DNA from: JAFGAV01 sp041479055
Lineage (GTDB): Bacteria; Acidobacteriota; Aminicenantia; Aminicenantales; JAFGAV01
Length of the DNA stretch: 64,000 nt
Assembly: GCA_963702835.1 (NCBI GenBank)
Contig: OY969762.1
Span: forward strand, 1 to 64,000
Direction: 5' to 3'
The notes under the pieces are model-generated. The model was not told the DNA's origin. It saw nothing but the letters and a program-made list of their open reading frames with translations, and made no database searches. Below, piece after piece: positions 9,554 to 18,231 of this stretch (positions are counted from its first letter, which is position 1; every line of letters begins with the position of its first letter). A program made the translations under genes and the position numbers.

Positions 9554-11926
9554 CGGCGCTCGGCGCGATGCTGCGCCGGCGCCGGAAAATTCTGTTCCCG
9601 GCCGGCGGGGCGGTCCTGCTCATTTTTCTGTTCTGGACCGCCCTGCCCCGTCCTCTTTCGCGAGCCGCTTTCAGCGGTGCTCCTCTCGGCCGACGGCCGG
9701 CTGATGGGCGCCCGCCTGGCCGCCGATGAGCAATGGCGGTTTCCCCGCCTGGAGGCTGTGCCCGATCGTTTCTTCCAGGTGCTGGTCCAGTATGAAGACA
9801 GCCGGTTTTATTCCCACAACGGCGTGGACCCCCTGTCCCTGGGCCGGGCCCTCTTCCAGAATATCAAGCGCGGCCGGGTGGTGAGCGGCGGCAGCACTTT
9901 GACCATGCAGGTCGTCCGCCTTTTCCGGAAAGGGAAGCCCCGCACCGTCCCGGAGAAGATGCTCGAGACCATCCTGGCCCTGCGGCTGGAGATGTCCTAT
10001 ACCAAAAATGAGATCCTGTCCCTGTATGCGGCCCATGCTCCTTTCGGGGGGAACATCGTGGGGATCGACGCGGCCTCCTGGTTCTATTTCGGCCGTAGCC
10101 CGGAGAAGATGAGCTGGGCCGAAGCAGCCTACCTGGCTGTCCTGCCCAACAACCCGGGCCTTCTCGCCTCGCCGGAGAGGCGGGAGAGGCTCAGGGAAAA
10201 ACGCAACAGGCTGCTCACCCGGCTTAAAGCCAAAGGGCTCATCTCCGGGCTTGAGCACAGCCTGGCCCTGGCCGAGCCTATTCCGGAGCGACCGCGGTCA
10301 GTGCCTCGGCTGGCGCCCCATCTTCTGGATACCCTCATCGCTCAGGGCAAAGGAAAAAGAGCGCTCTTCCGTTCTTGCCTTCACAGCGGCCTCCAACAAG
10401 ACCTGACCTCCCTCCTTGACGAACAATGTGAAAAGCTTTTCAGCCGCAATATCCGCAATGCCGCTGTCCTGGTCGTCGATAACCGGACGGCCGCCGTGGC
10501 GGCCTATGTGGGCAACGCGGGCCTCGGCCGCGGCGGCGACCTGGGCCAGGAAGTGGACCTCATCCAAAGCCCGCGCAGCACCGGGAGCATCCTCAAACCT
10601 TTCCTTTACGCCGCCATGCTCCAGGAAGGCGGCCTCACTCCCCGGACCCTGGTCCCGGACATCCCCACCCACTACAGCGGCTTCATTCCCGAGAACTTCG
10701 ACCGCCGTTTCCGGGGCGCGGTGCCGGCCCAGGAAGCCCTGGCTTGGTCGCTCAACGTGCCGGCCGTGAAAATGCTGCGGCAATTCGGAATTCCCCGCTT
10801 CCACAGCCTGCTGCGGCGGTGGGGGATAACCACTCTGGACCGGCCGCCCGGCGGATACGGCCTGACCCTGATCCTGGGCGGCGCGGAGGGGAAGCTGCTG
10901 GAGATCACCGGCCTTTACGCCAAATTGGCCCAGTTGGCCATGGCCGTCAAGGGCGGTGGGTCCGAAATTCGTTTCCTTCAAGATGAACCGGCGAAGCCCT
11001 CGCTGATGGCCGGAGCCGGGCTGGGGCCGGGCGCCGCTTATTTAACTTTGGAGGCGCTGACCGAAGTGAACCGTCCCGATGAGGAGGGATTCTGGAAGAA
11101 ATTTTCCTCATCCAAGTGGGTGGCCTGGAAGACGGGAACGAGCTACGGGCTGCGCGACGCCTGGGCGGTGGGCGTGACTCCGGCTTACACGGTGGGCGTG
11201 TGGGCGGGGAACGCCGACGGCGAGGGGAATTCCGAGCTCACCGGGCTGGCGGTGGCCGCGCCCATCCTCTTCGCCGTAGTCAACCGCCTGGAAACGGGCG
11301 GGGCGATCCGGAAACCCGCTTCTGATCTCAAAGGACTCCTGGTCTGCCGCGACTCGGGGATGCTGGCCGGCGACCTCTGTCCGGCCGTCCGCGTGGCGGT
11401 TCCCCGGGGCAGCCATTTTAACCAGCCCTGTCTGCTTCATCAGCTGGTCCATCTGGACCGCGGCCGCCGATTCCGCGTGGACAGCTCCTGCCTATCGGTC
11501 GAGGAGATGGTCCACGAGCCCTGGTTCGTGCTGCCGCCGGTCCAGGAATTCTATTACCGCCGGTACCATCCCGAGTATCGTGTTTTGCCCCCCTTCCGCA
11601 GCGACTGCGGCGGTTTTCTCCAGGCGGAGGCCGGACGCAAGGTCATGAGCCTGGTCTATCCCGAGCCGGAGACCTCGGTTTTCATCCCCATCGACCTCGA
11701 CGGCCGGCCGGGCCAGGTCGTCTTCGAAGCGGTGCACCGCGACAGCGAGGCCGTGATCTACTGGCATCTGGACGAGAATTACCTCGGCTCCACGCGGTAT
11801 TTTCACCAGGTCGCGCTCCGGCCCGACCCAGGCGAGCACCGCTTGACCCTGGTCGACGGCGCCGGCCGCCGCCTGGAACGCAGCTTCCGCGTGCTCGACC
11901 GGACGGCCGGCAGCAACAGCCCTTAG
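9532..11926 (+). CDS. pbpC: Penicillin-binding protein 1C, with an apparent frameshift near codon 40
   Basis: A bifunctional peptidoglycan synthase. The ATG at 9532 gives MDRYRKIAALG and a membrane anchor (LLIFLFWTALPRPL). At about 9652-9658 the reading frame must move by one base to continue as LFREPLSAVLLSADGRL. After that it is intact for about 755 codons. Glycosyltransferase-51 motifs are EDSRFYSHNGVD and GGSTLTMQ; transpeptidase motifs are SILK (in GSILKPF), SLN and KTGT, and the C-terminal region fits the BiPBP_C domain. Translation is coupled to the A2M gene by overlap. The shift is either a one-base insertion in the consensus or a real lesion; the alternative start at GTG 9677 would lose the membrane anchor. 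Confidence 0.85.
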
Positions 11927-11930
11927 GGCC
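11820..11930 (+). repeat. 111-bp direct repeat, copy 1 (3' end of PBP1C)
   Basis: The last 35 codons, stop and four following bases of the PBP1C gene recur at 14446-14556 with two substitutions (109 of 111 identical) in the same orientation, 2626 bp downstream. Sequence after the two copies (gctctctacg versus aaaaaaattc) is unrelated, so the repeat ends sharply at GGGCC. Confidence 0.9.
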
Positions 11931-11953
11931 GCTCTCTACGAATTCAGGGGTCG

Positions 11954-13317
11954 TTATTCTTTATTTATGAGGTCGGAATTTAGGACAAGATTTGGGCTTT
12001 GACTGCCGTAGTAGGTTAGATAGTGCGGCGGATGAACCGTCCGGATAAAGAAGATCGCATCGAATTGTTGGCGCGGAACAAGGCTTGTGTCATAGTATCC
12101 CCAACTCTTGGCCGGAATTTCTGTAAACATCCACGACGTTCCCGGCGTGTTTTCGCAATTCAGCATATCGACGAATGAATATTTCCAGCCCGTGGAATGA
12201 AAAATGGCCTCCAGACTGTTGTCCAGAGCCGGTGTGATCTCGTAAACGCACCGATTGTTCCAGGCCGCTTCGCCACCGAACATAAAAAGCCCGATGGTGT
12301 AGATTTGTTCCCTGCGCCTTTGAGCCAGCCAGCAGCCCATATTGATCCAGCCTCCCGCGCCCTGTGGGTCCGCGTTATTGTACTGGACATGCGCATTATG
12401 AGCCCAGATTATGATTTTCTTATCAGGGTAAATTTCATCGGCCAGAACGCCGATATTATCGGCCATGCCTTTGTCGCGATAATTATAGCTGTCAAGGGAA
12501 CCAGATGTCAGTTCGTCAATGAAGATAATCATAGACCAGGCTGCCTGGCGCAGGATCTGGGCAGAAGAGGTTTTTGGGCATAGAGCGCCATAAGGTCCGG
12601 CATATGCTCGTCGAACCATCGATACAGGCATCCATAGGACTCCTTGAAGGCGTCGCCGTATTCGGCCAACCACGACGACACTGACCAATTGGAGATAAAG
12701 GCCTGGTCTTGCTGATAAACCTCATCGGCGAAACTCGGATCGATATTGGCTATCACTTCCCTGAAATAAGCCGGTCTTTTTTTTATACCCGTCAGTGAGC
12801 TGACCTGGATATCGAAACCGGCTAGGGTGAGTGGCCGGTCTGTTTTTTTCGTTTCTTTGATGTAACGGAATAATTCCAGTGTTTCCTCACAGTGCCAAAC
12901 TTGGAAAATGGAATATCCCATTAGATCCTCGGCCGCAAGAGTATCGGCCAGGCTGTCAGCTAGGTAACATTCAAAGATCGAGCTTTCGAAGGCGATAACG
13001 TCATAGCCCATCTCTTCATGCAGGAATTTGATCAGCCGGACCTTGGCTTTATTGAATTCCGAGACGCCATGGCCGCTTTCTCCCAGTTGGACGAGCGATT
13101 TTCCTTGGAGCAGCGGTTGGAGAAAGCGAAGGTCCTCGGCCCATCCAACGTTGGCGTTCAGGGTGAGGACGAGCTGATAGTTGGCCCTGATCCATGATCG
13201 CCATTCCTCCGGGACTTGAGGACCTCCGTTTCCGGTAAGAGAGGAGAAAGAAGAGATGAAAAGAATGGCCAGAACTAAAGTTGTTCCTTTTTTTAAAATG
13301 GAATGCATGTTCATCAT
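11954..13317 (-). pseudogene. Erythromycin esterase family protein, one frameshift
   Basis: The N-terminal part (13317 to about 12575) has an export signal and the family motifs LGESGHGVSEFNKAK and DVIAFESS. The C-terminal part in another frame (about 12575 to 11954) has IIIWAHNAHVQ, which is the second signature, and a normal end. The frames join at a run of five A (plus strand T, 12571-12575), where a one-base change restores DLMALYAQK-TSSAQILRQ. EreA/EreC-type enzymes hydrolyse macrolide lactones, but many homologs, especially exported ones, have unknown substrates, so resistance should not be assumed. It is the first gene of the accessory island and is followed on the same strand by no other gene. 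Confidence 0.75.
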
Positions 13318-13327
13318 GGTTTCCCTC

Positions 13328-14202
13328 TTACAAATGAATAAGCAGGCCGATCAGGAAGCCGATTCCGGAAAAATCGACGCAGGCTTCCCTGACACTGCGG
13401 ACGCCGTTGCCCACAGGCCGGCCCATGATCTGCAAATCAGCCACCCATAAATTATCAGTCCAATTCCATTCATAATAATAAAGAGTCCCGCGCCTTTCAT
13501 TTGTGGCTGAAGATGTATTCAATATGGTTTTTTCACCTTTATAACCTGCCAATTTGGCCAGCCGCGCGTAGCCCTCGGCCACAAGGGATAATCGGCCAAA
13601 GATTTTTGTTCATACCCTATTCCGAAACGAAAGGCGAAGCCGCTAGTTCCGGCATTTTCTTTCCATGCTGTTCTATATTCATAAGGAGGGCTGAAGGTCT
13701 CATATTGATAATCTTTTTTATTGTACCAATGTGAAAAATCATATCCGATTCCAGCATGAATATAGAGCAAATTCTTGGGAGAAGAGAGTACCCTGAAGTA
13801 GATACGGGCTTCTATAGGAATCAAGCTGACTAGGGTATGGTAAGTTGCGGATTCTTCGCTAGTGCCATAGTTCTGAACTAGCCTATTAGGTGTTCTGCCA
13901 ATTTGAACGAGGCCCGAACAAAGTCCGATCATCCATCTGGATGAAAGGTGATAGATTATCTCGGCCTCAGCCTCATACCCTAGATGAAGATAATGGAAAT
14001 TTTTTACATTTTGGCCTTCCGTCCTAACCGCGTCGCTTAGGCTGAGGAGATAATCGTTTATATCCCCAGCTCCAACATAGCCCAGGCCTCCGGATATTTT
14101 AAGCGCGAGCCTCCCCTCACTCGCTTCGGCCTGGAGGGAAAAGCAGAGGCTAAATACGCCGAAGATGAGCAGTAAACAGAAAACGAGTATTTTTGCATCC
14201 AT
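13328..14202 (-). pseudogene. Outer-membrane beta-barrel protein, one frameshift
   Basis: Starts with a signal peptide (ILVFCLLLIFGVFSLCFS, then LQAEASEG). The mature part has alternating aromatic strands (ALKISGGLGYVGAGDINDYL, HLGYEAEAEIIYHLSSRW, FAFRFGIGYEQKSLADYPL) typical of small porin-like barrels. Near 13575-13590 the frame shifts by one base and continues as LVAEGYARLAKLAGYKGEK to a stop at 13328. The join matches the usual pattern of these proteins, in which the penultimate strands read L-V-A-E. It lies 10 bp upstream of the erythromycin-esterase gene on the same strand, so the two could be an operon. No specific ligand can be named. Confidence 0.65.
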
Positions 14203-14418
14203 GCCAACCTCCTTTTGCCGATATGCCCCAAATAAAATTTTCTATCCAAAAAGCAGCATATTTTATGCCAAGGAGGAGAGCCTGAATTTATTAATAAGGC
14301 GAATCTCGTTTTGTCCTTATTAAAGGACACACGTCTGTTTTAAGGACAAGATGCCCCATCTGCAAGCGATGATAAGCACATTGAGGCGAGATGTTTAGCT
14401 TGGCCGCGCCGGGCTCGG

Positions 14419-14556
14419 GCGTGTCGGGCTCAGGCCTCTTCTCCGGGCCCGACCCAGGCGAGCACCGCTTGACCCTGGTCGACGGCGCCGGCCGCCGCCT
14501 GGAACGCAACTTCCGTGTGCTCGACCGGACGGCCGGCAGCAACAGCCCTTAGGGCC
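14419..14556. repeat. Chimeric scar: dus tail joined to PBP1C tail
   Basis: Bases 14419-14451 match the 3' end of dus (15759-15791) at 30 of 33 positions and still encode the minus-strand ending G-P-G-E-E-A-stop. Bases 14446-14556 match the 3' end of PBP1C (11820-11930) at 109 of 111. The two matches share GGCCCG at the join. The order, dus tail then PBP1C tail, is what a tandem duplication of the PBP1C-to-dus interval would leave at its junction. The rest of the gene-free stretch 14203-14630 holds nothing else I recognise. Confidence 0.85.
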
Positions 14557-14630
14557 AAAAAAATTCAATTCCTATTTCATTAATATGGCATTGACGCCTG
14601 TAACCCATAGGGTTACAATTGTAACCATAA

Positions 14631-15263
14631 ATGAGTACTTTAGCCGATAACAACGGCCCAGCCAAAATATTGCTTGGCAAAACGCGGCGGGCCATCCTTT
14701 CGCTCCTTTTCAGCCGCTCTGATGAAGCGTTTTACCTTCGTCAGATAGTTCGAGTTTGTGGCTTCGGACTGGGCCCGGTCCAGCGGGAGCTTAAGCTTCT
14801 AGCAGAATCCGGAATCATCCGCCGCAGCGTGCGCGGTCGGCAGGTCTACCACCAGGCTAATCCGGGATCACCGATTTTCCCCGAGTTGAAAAGCCTTATT
14901 ACCAAGACGGTTGGGATCGGCGAGACCTTACGAAATGCTCTGGCCGCTTTCTCGGGCCGAATATTGATCGCACTTATCTATGGTTCTATAGCCAGGGGCG
15001 AAGAAAGCCGGAGAAGCGATATAGATCTGCTAATCATCGGCGATGTTGCTTTTTCCGAAGTCGTGACGAATCTCCAAGCCGCCCAGCAAGCGCTCGGCCG
15101 GGAGATCAATCCCACGGTTTATCCGGCGAATGAATTTCGTTCGAAACTCCGAGAAAATCATCATTTTCTAACGTCTGTTCTCAAGGGACCTAAGATATAT
15201 CTGATCGGAGATGAGAATGAGCTTGGCCGATTGGCTGCGAAACGGCTGGCTAGTCGAACATAA
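14631..15263 (+). CDS. Winged-helix plus MNT-type nucleotidyltransferase
   Basis: 210 residues. Residues 15-75 look like a winged helix-turn-helix (RRAILSLLFSRSDEAFYLRQ then GPVQRELKLLAESGIIRR). Residues 108-140 carry the polymerase-beta-type nucleotidyltransferase motif YGSIARGEESRRSDIDLLI, with Gly118-Ser119 and Asp130/Asp132. MNT proteins of this kind act as antitoxins that AMPylate or otherwise neutralise a HEPN partner, and the HTH could allow autoregulation. The 3' end overlaps the next gene by 47 bp. I infer a type VII-like toxin-antitoxin pair. Confidence 0.8.
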   Translation: MSTLADNNGPAKILLGKTRRAILSLLFSRSDEAFYLRQIVRVCGFGLGPVQRELKLLAESGIIRRSVRGRQVYHQANPGSPIFPELKSLITKTVGIGETLRNALAAFSGRILIALIYGSIARGEESRRSDIDLLIIGDVAFSEVVTNLQAAQQALGREINPTVYPANEFRSKLRENHHFLTSVLKGPKIYLIGDENELGRLAAKRLASRT

Positions 15264-15675
15264 GACCAGCCCTCAGGAGATTGCCGAACTCCTAGCCATA
15301 GCCGACCGAGACTTAAGGGAGTGTCAAGCCTCTGTCCTTAGCCCGGATTGGCGCTTAGCTATTGCCTACAATTCAGCCCTCCAAGCGGCCACCGCTGCCT
15401 TGGCGGCCGCCGGCTATCGTGCAACGAGAGACGGCCATCATTACCGGATTATCCAATCTGTGGCCCACACAATAGGAGCGGAAGCCGATTTAATAGCCAA
15501 GATTGATGGCTTCCGTAAAAAACGCAACATCAGCGATTATGAACGATCGGGTTCGGTTTCGATTCAAGAAGCCGGAGAAATGTTCGTTCTTGCCAGGGAG
15601 CTTCGGCGCACCGTGGCCGGGTGGTTGAAAAAAATCATCCGGAGCTTCTCAAGAAGTGAAGTGGCCCAGGCATGA
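15217..15675 (+). CDS. HEPN-domain-like protein, likely toxin partner
   Basis: 152 residues, nearly all helical, with the pattern AIAYNSALQAATAALAAAGY and FRKKRNISDYERSGSVS typical of SAV_6107-like HEPN proteins. The ATG at 15217 has GGAG six bases upstream; an ATG at 15211 is less well placed. I do not see a canonical R-x4-6-H catalytic pair: the candidates are RDGHH (71-75) and RKKRN (100-104). Overlap with the nucleotidyltransferase gene suggests translational coupling. Known HEPN partners are RNases or tRNA-targeting toxins; activity here is inference. Confidence 0.7.
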   Translation: MSLADWLRNGWLVEHKTSPQEIAELLAIADRDLRECQASVLSPDWRLAIAYNSALQAATAALAAAGYRATRDGHHYRIIQSVAHTIGAEADLIAKIDGFRKKRNISDYERSGSVSIQEAGEMFVLARELRRTVAGWLKKIIRSFSRSEVAQA

Positions 15676-15758
15676 TATCATCCGCCGAGGGCAAAAAATA
15701 AATTCCTTTTCCAGCCGTGGTATTAATCTCCTTCGGTAAACGATGAAGGCTTATTAAG

Positions 15759-15791
15759 GCGTACCGGGCTCAGGCCTTTTCTCCGGGCCCG
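15759..15791 (-). repeat. 33-bp repeat, parental copy (3' end of dus)
   Basis: Contains the last seven codons and stop of dus. It matches 14419-14451 with three substitutions, one of which changes Lys to Glu in the penultimate codon pair. Together with the PBP1C repeat it defines the outer limit of the duplicated interval. Confidence 0.75.
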
Positions 15792-16780
15792 CCGCCGTAC
15801 CAGGTTCCCATAAAAGCCCGCCACTCTTTTTCGTTTTTGATACCCAGGCAGGCCTGCCGGACTTTGCCCGGCTGAGGGTGCATCCGGGCGTAGCGGATAC
15901 CGAAATTACGCATGTACAGAGCGCCCCGCTTGGGGCCGTAGGTCTGACAGGCCAGTTCATGGTGACGCAGGATCAGGCGGCGCTGTTCATCGAGCGTCGG
16001 CTGATGCGGCGGCCGGCCGGCGGCTAAGTCGCGGGCCTGCCCAAAAAACCAGGGGTTGCCGATCGCGCCCCGGGCGGCCAGCACGCCGTCAACGCCGGTT
16101 TCCTCGAGCATCCTCAGGGCATCGGCCGGCAGGAGGACATCGCCCGAACCGATGATCGTCCTGTCCGGGAATTCGCGCTTGACCTGCGCCAGAAAAACCC
16201 GGTCGTCCCGGCCCTGGTATTTTTGGTCAACGCTCCGGCCATGGACGGCGAGGGCCGCCGCTCCGAGCTCAAACGCTCCCCGGCTGATTTTCCAAAAATC
16301 CTCACAAGCGCGGTCGGCCTCACGGAATGATCGGCGCAGCTTGAGGGTCAGGGGCTTGCCCGGCACCTTCTCCCGGACGGCGCGCACGATGTCCAACACT
16401 CGCTCGGGCTGCCGCATCAGGTAGCCGCCCCGCCTGCGGGCCAGCACTTTTTTGACCGGGCAGGCAAAGTTGAGGTCGATCACATCGAACCCCAGGCGGT
16501 CCAGAACTGCGGCCGCTTCGGCCATGACCTCGGGCTCGCTGCCCATGATCTGACCGGCCAGGGGATGATCGGACTCATCGAGCCGGGTCAGCCGGCGCTG
16601 GAGCTTGCCCTCCCTCACCACTTGCCTGTCCAGCATAACTTCGGTAGCAGCGTAGGGAGCGCCGCAGGACCGGCAGATCAGGCGGAAGGGGCGGTCGCTG
16701 TAGCCCGCCAGCGCGGCCAGCACGACCGGGAAGTCAATCACGATTCCGCCGATGGTCAGGGGCTTGAGAGGCTGTATCAT
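15770..16780 (-). CDS. dus: tRNA-dihydrouridine synthase
   Basis: 336 residues, normal for the family. FMN-dependent reduction of uridine in tRNA D-loops. Motifs: LAALAGYSDRPFR at the N-terminus, DLNFACPVKKVLARRRGG with the catalytic Cys, LTLKLRRSF, AVHGRSVDQKYQGRDD and GSGDVLLPADALRMLEETG with the FMN phosphate loop. The start at 16780 overlaps the upstream MATE stop by four bases (ATGA), so the two are co-translated. The longer open frame upstream is only antiparallel readthrough of MATE. Which D-loop positions it modifies cannot be told. Confidence 0.9.
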   Translation of the reverse strand: MIQPLKPLTIGGIVIDFPVVLAALAGYSDRPFRLICRSCGAPYAATEVMLDRQVVREGKLQRRLTRLDESDHPLAGQIMGSEPEVMAEAAAVLDRLGFDVIDLNFACPVKKVLARRRGGYLMRQPERVLDIVRAVREKVPGKPLTLKLRRSFREADRACEDFWKISRGAFELGAAALAVHGRSVDQKYQGRDDRVFLAQVKREFPDRTIIGSGDVLLPADALRMLEETGVDGVLAARGAIGNPWFFGQARDLAAGRPPHQPTLDEQRRLILRHHELACQTYGPKRGALYMRNFGIRYARMHPQPGKVRQACLGIKNEKEWRAFMGTWYGGGPGEKA

Positions 16781-18123
16781 GGCCGGCTCTCGACCTTTAT
16801 CCGGTCGAACTTGAATTTTAGCCAGAGCAGGGCGGTGAGGTTGGAGGCGACTCCGCCCAGGACCATGGCCCAGGCCACAGACAGGAAGCCCCAGCCCATG
16901 ACGAAGACGAAAAAGTAAGCCAGGGGCACGGCCACCAGCATGATGCGGATGAAATTGATGAAAAACCCCGGCGCCCCCATCCCTAAACCCTGCATAGTGC
17001 GGCTGATGATCATGGAGGTGGACATCAGGGGGAAGGTCAGGACATCGACCCGCAGGTAAGCGATGCCCAGGCCGAGCAGCGCCGCGTCGCCGGTGAAAAT
17101 CATCAGCCACAGCTTGGCCGTGACGAAGAAAACGACGCCCACCCCCGCGGTAAGGACAACACCGGCCCGGATTCCGTACCAAGCGATGTCTTTAACCTCG
17201 TTGAAGCGCCGGGCCCCGTAGAACATGCCCACCAGAGTCACCAGGGATACGGACAGGGCCACGATGGGCATGGTGGCAAAACTCTCCAGGCGGGAGACCA
17301 GGCCGAAGGCGGCCACGGTCTTGGTCCCGAAATGGGCCATGAAGCGGTTAATGAACACGACGTAGATGGACAGGAGAAGCATCATCAGGCTGGCCGGCAC
17401 GCCTACCTGGCAGATCTCCCTAACTAACCGGAAGGAAAATCTGAAGCCGCGGAAGGAGATTCTCAGATAGGACTTCCTCCGCAGAAAGAATAAGAACAGA
17501 ACCAGGGCGAACAGAAAGCCCAGGACCGAGGCCTCCGCCGCGCCCTGCACGCCCAGGCGCAGGAGATAGATGAAGATAGGGTCGAGGATGGCGTTCAGGA
17601 CGAGGCCCGCCACCTGGACCTTCATCGGGGTGCGCGTGTCGCCCTGGGCGGAGAATATGCTGCTCATGATGAAGCTGGGAAACATGAAAAAGACGCCCAG
17701 GAGGATGATCCTCATGTAGCTGAGGGCCAAGGGCAGCACGGCCGGGTCGGCCCCGAACACGGAAAAGAGCGGCTTGAGGAAGAACAGCCCCAGGACGATA
17801 ACGATCGCGCCGAAGGCGAAGGACAGAACCAGGCCGTGGGCGGCGCTGTTCTCGGCCGCCTCCTTGTCTTTGGCTCCCAGGTAGCGGGATACGCTGGAGT
17901 TCATGCCGATGGCGATGCCCGAGTTGAGGCCGATGAGGAAGAAAAAAACTGGGAAGCAGAAGGTCAGGGCGGCGATGGAATCCGCGCCCAAGCGGCCGAC
18001 ATAAGCCGTGTCCACGACGTTGTACATGGTCTGGACGAAAGTGGCGATGAAAATGGGGAGGGCCAGGGTCAGCAGGGCCCGGCGGGGCTGGGCCAGGAAC
18101 TGGTCGATCTTGTTTTCCGTCAT
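16777..18123 (-). CDS. MATE family efflux transporter
   Basis: 448 residues with about twelve hydrophobic helices in two homologous halves. MATE signatures include LALPIFIATFVQTMYNVVDT at the N-terminus, GLNSGIAIGMNSSVSRYLGA and, in the second half, ALSVSLVTLVGMFYGARRF. MATE proteins export cationic drugs or metabolites driven by Na+ or H+. ATG 18123 (MTENKIDQF) is preferred to a TTG 12 bases upstream, since neither has a clear ribosome site. The substrate is unknown. Confidence 0.9.
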   Translation of the reverse strand: MTENKIDQFLAQPRRALLTLALPIFIATFVQTMYNVVDTAYVGRLGADSIAALTFCFPVFFFLIGLNSGIAIGMNSSVSRYLGAKDKEAAENSAAHGLVLSFAFGAIVIVLGLFFLKPLFSVFGADPAVLPLALSYMRIILLGVFFMFPSFIMSSIFSAQGDTRTPMKVQVAGLVLNAILDPIFIYLLRLGVQGAAEASVLGFLFALVLFLFFLRRKSYLRISFRGFRFSFRLVREICQVGVPASLMMLLLSIYVVFINRFMAHFGTKTVAAFGLVSRLESFATMPIVALSVSLVTLVGMFYGARRFNEVKDIAWYGIRAGVVLTAGVGVVFFVTAKLWLMIFTGDAALLGLGIAYLRVDVLTFPLMSTSMIISRTMQGLGMGAPGFFINFIRIMLVAVPLAYFFVFVMGWGFLSVAWAMVLGGVASNLTALLWLKFKFDRIKVESRP

Positions 18124-18231
18124 GGCTGCGCACAAAGAGGCTTATTGTACCAATAGATAAACGTGCCTCCAAGTGCTTGGCCAAGGGGAGATGCAACGGG
18201 GAAAGGCCTTGAGCTCTTGGCGGAGCAGCGC

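Noticed and set aside
14291..14542. Open frame on the minus strand across the scar
   Set aside because: It is only the reverse reading of the dus and PBP1C tail copies joined to intergenic sequence; no start context and no homology to a protein.
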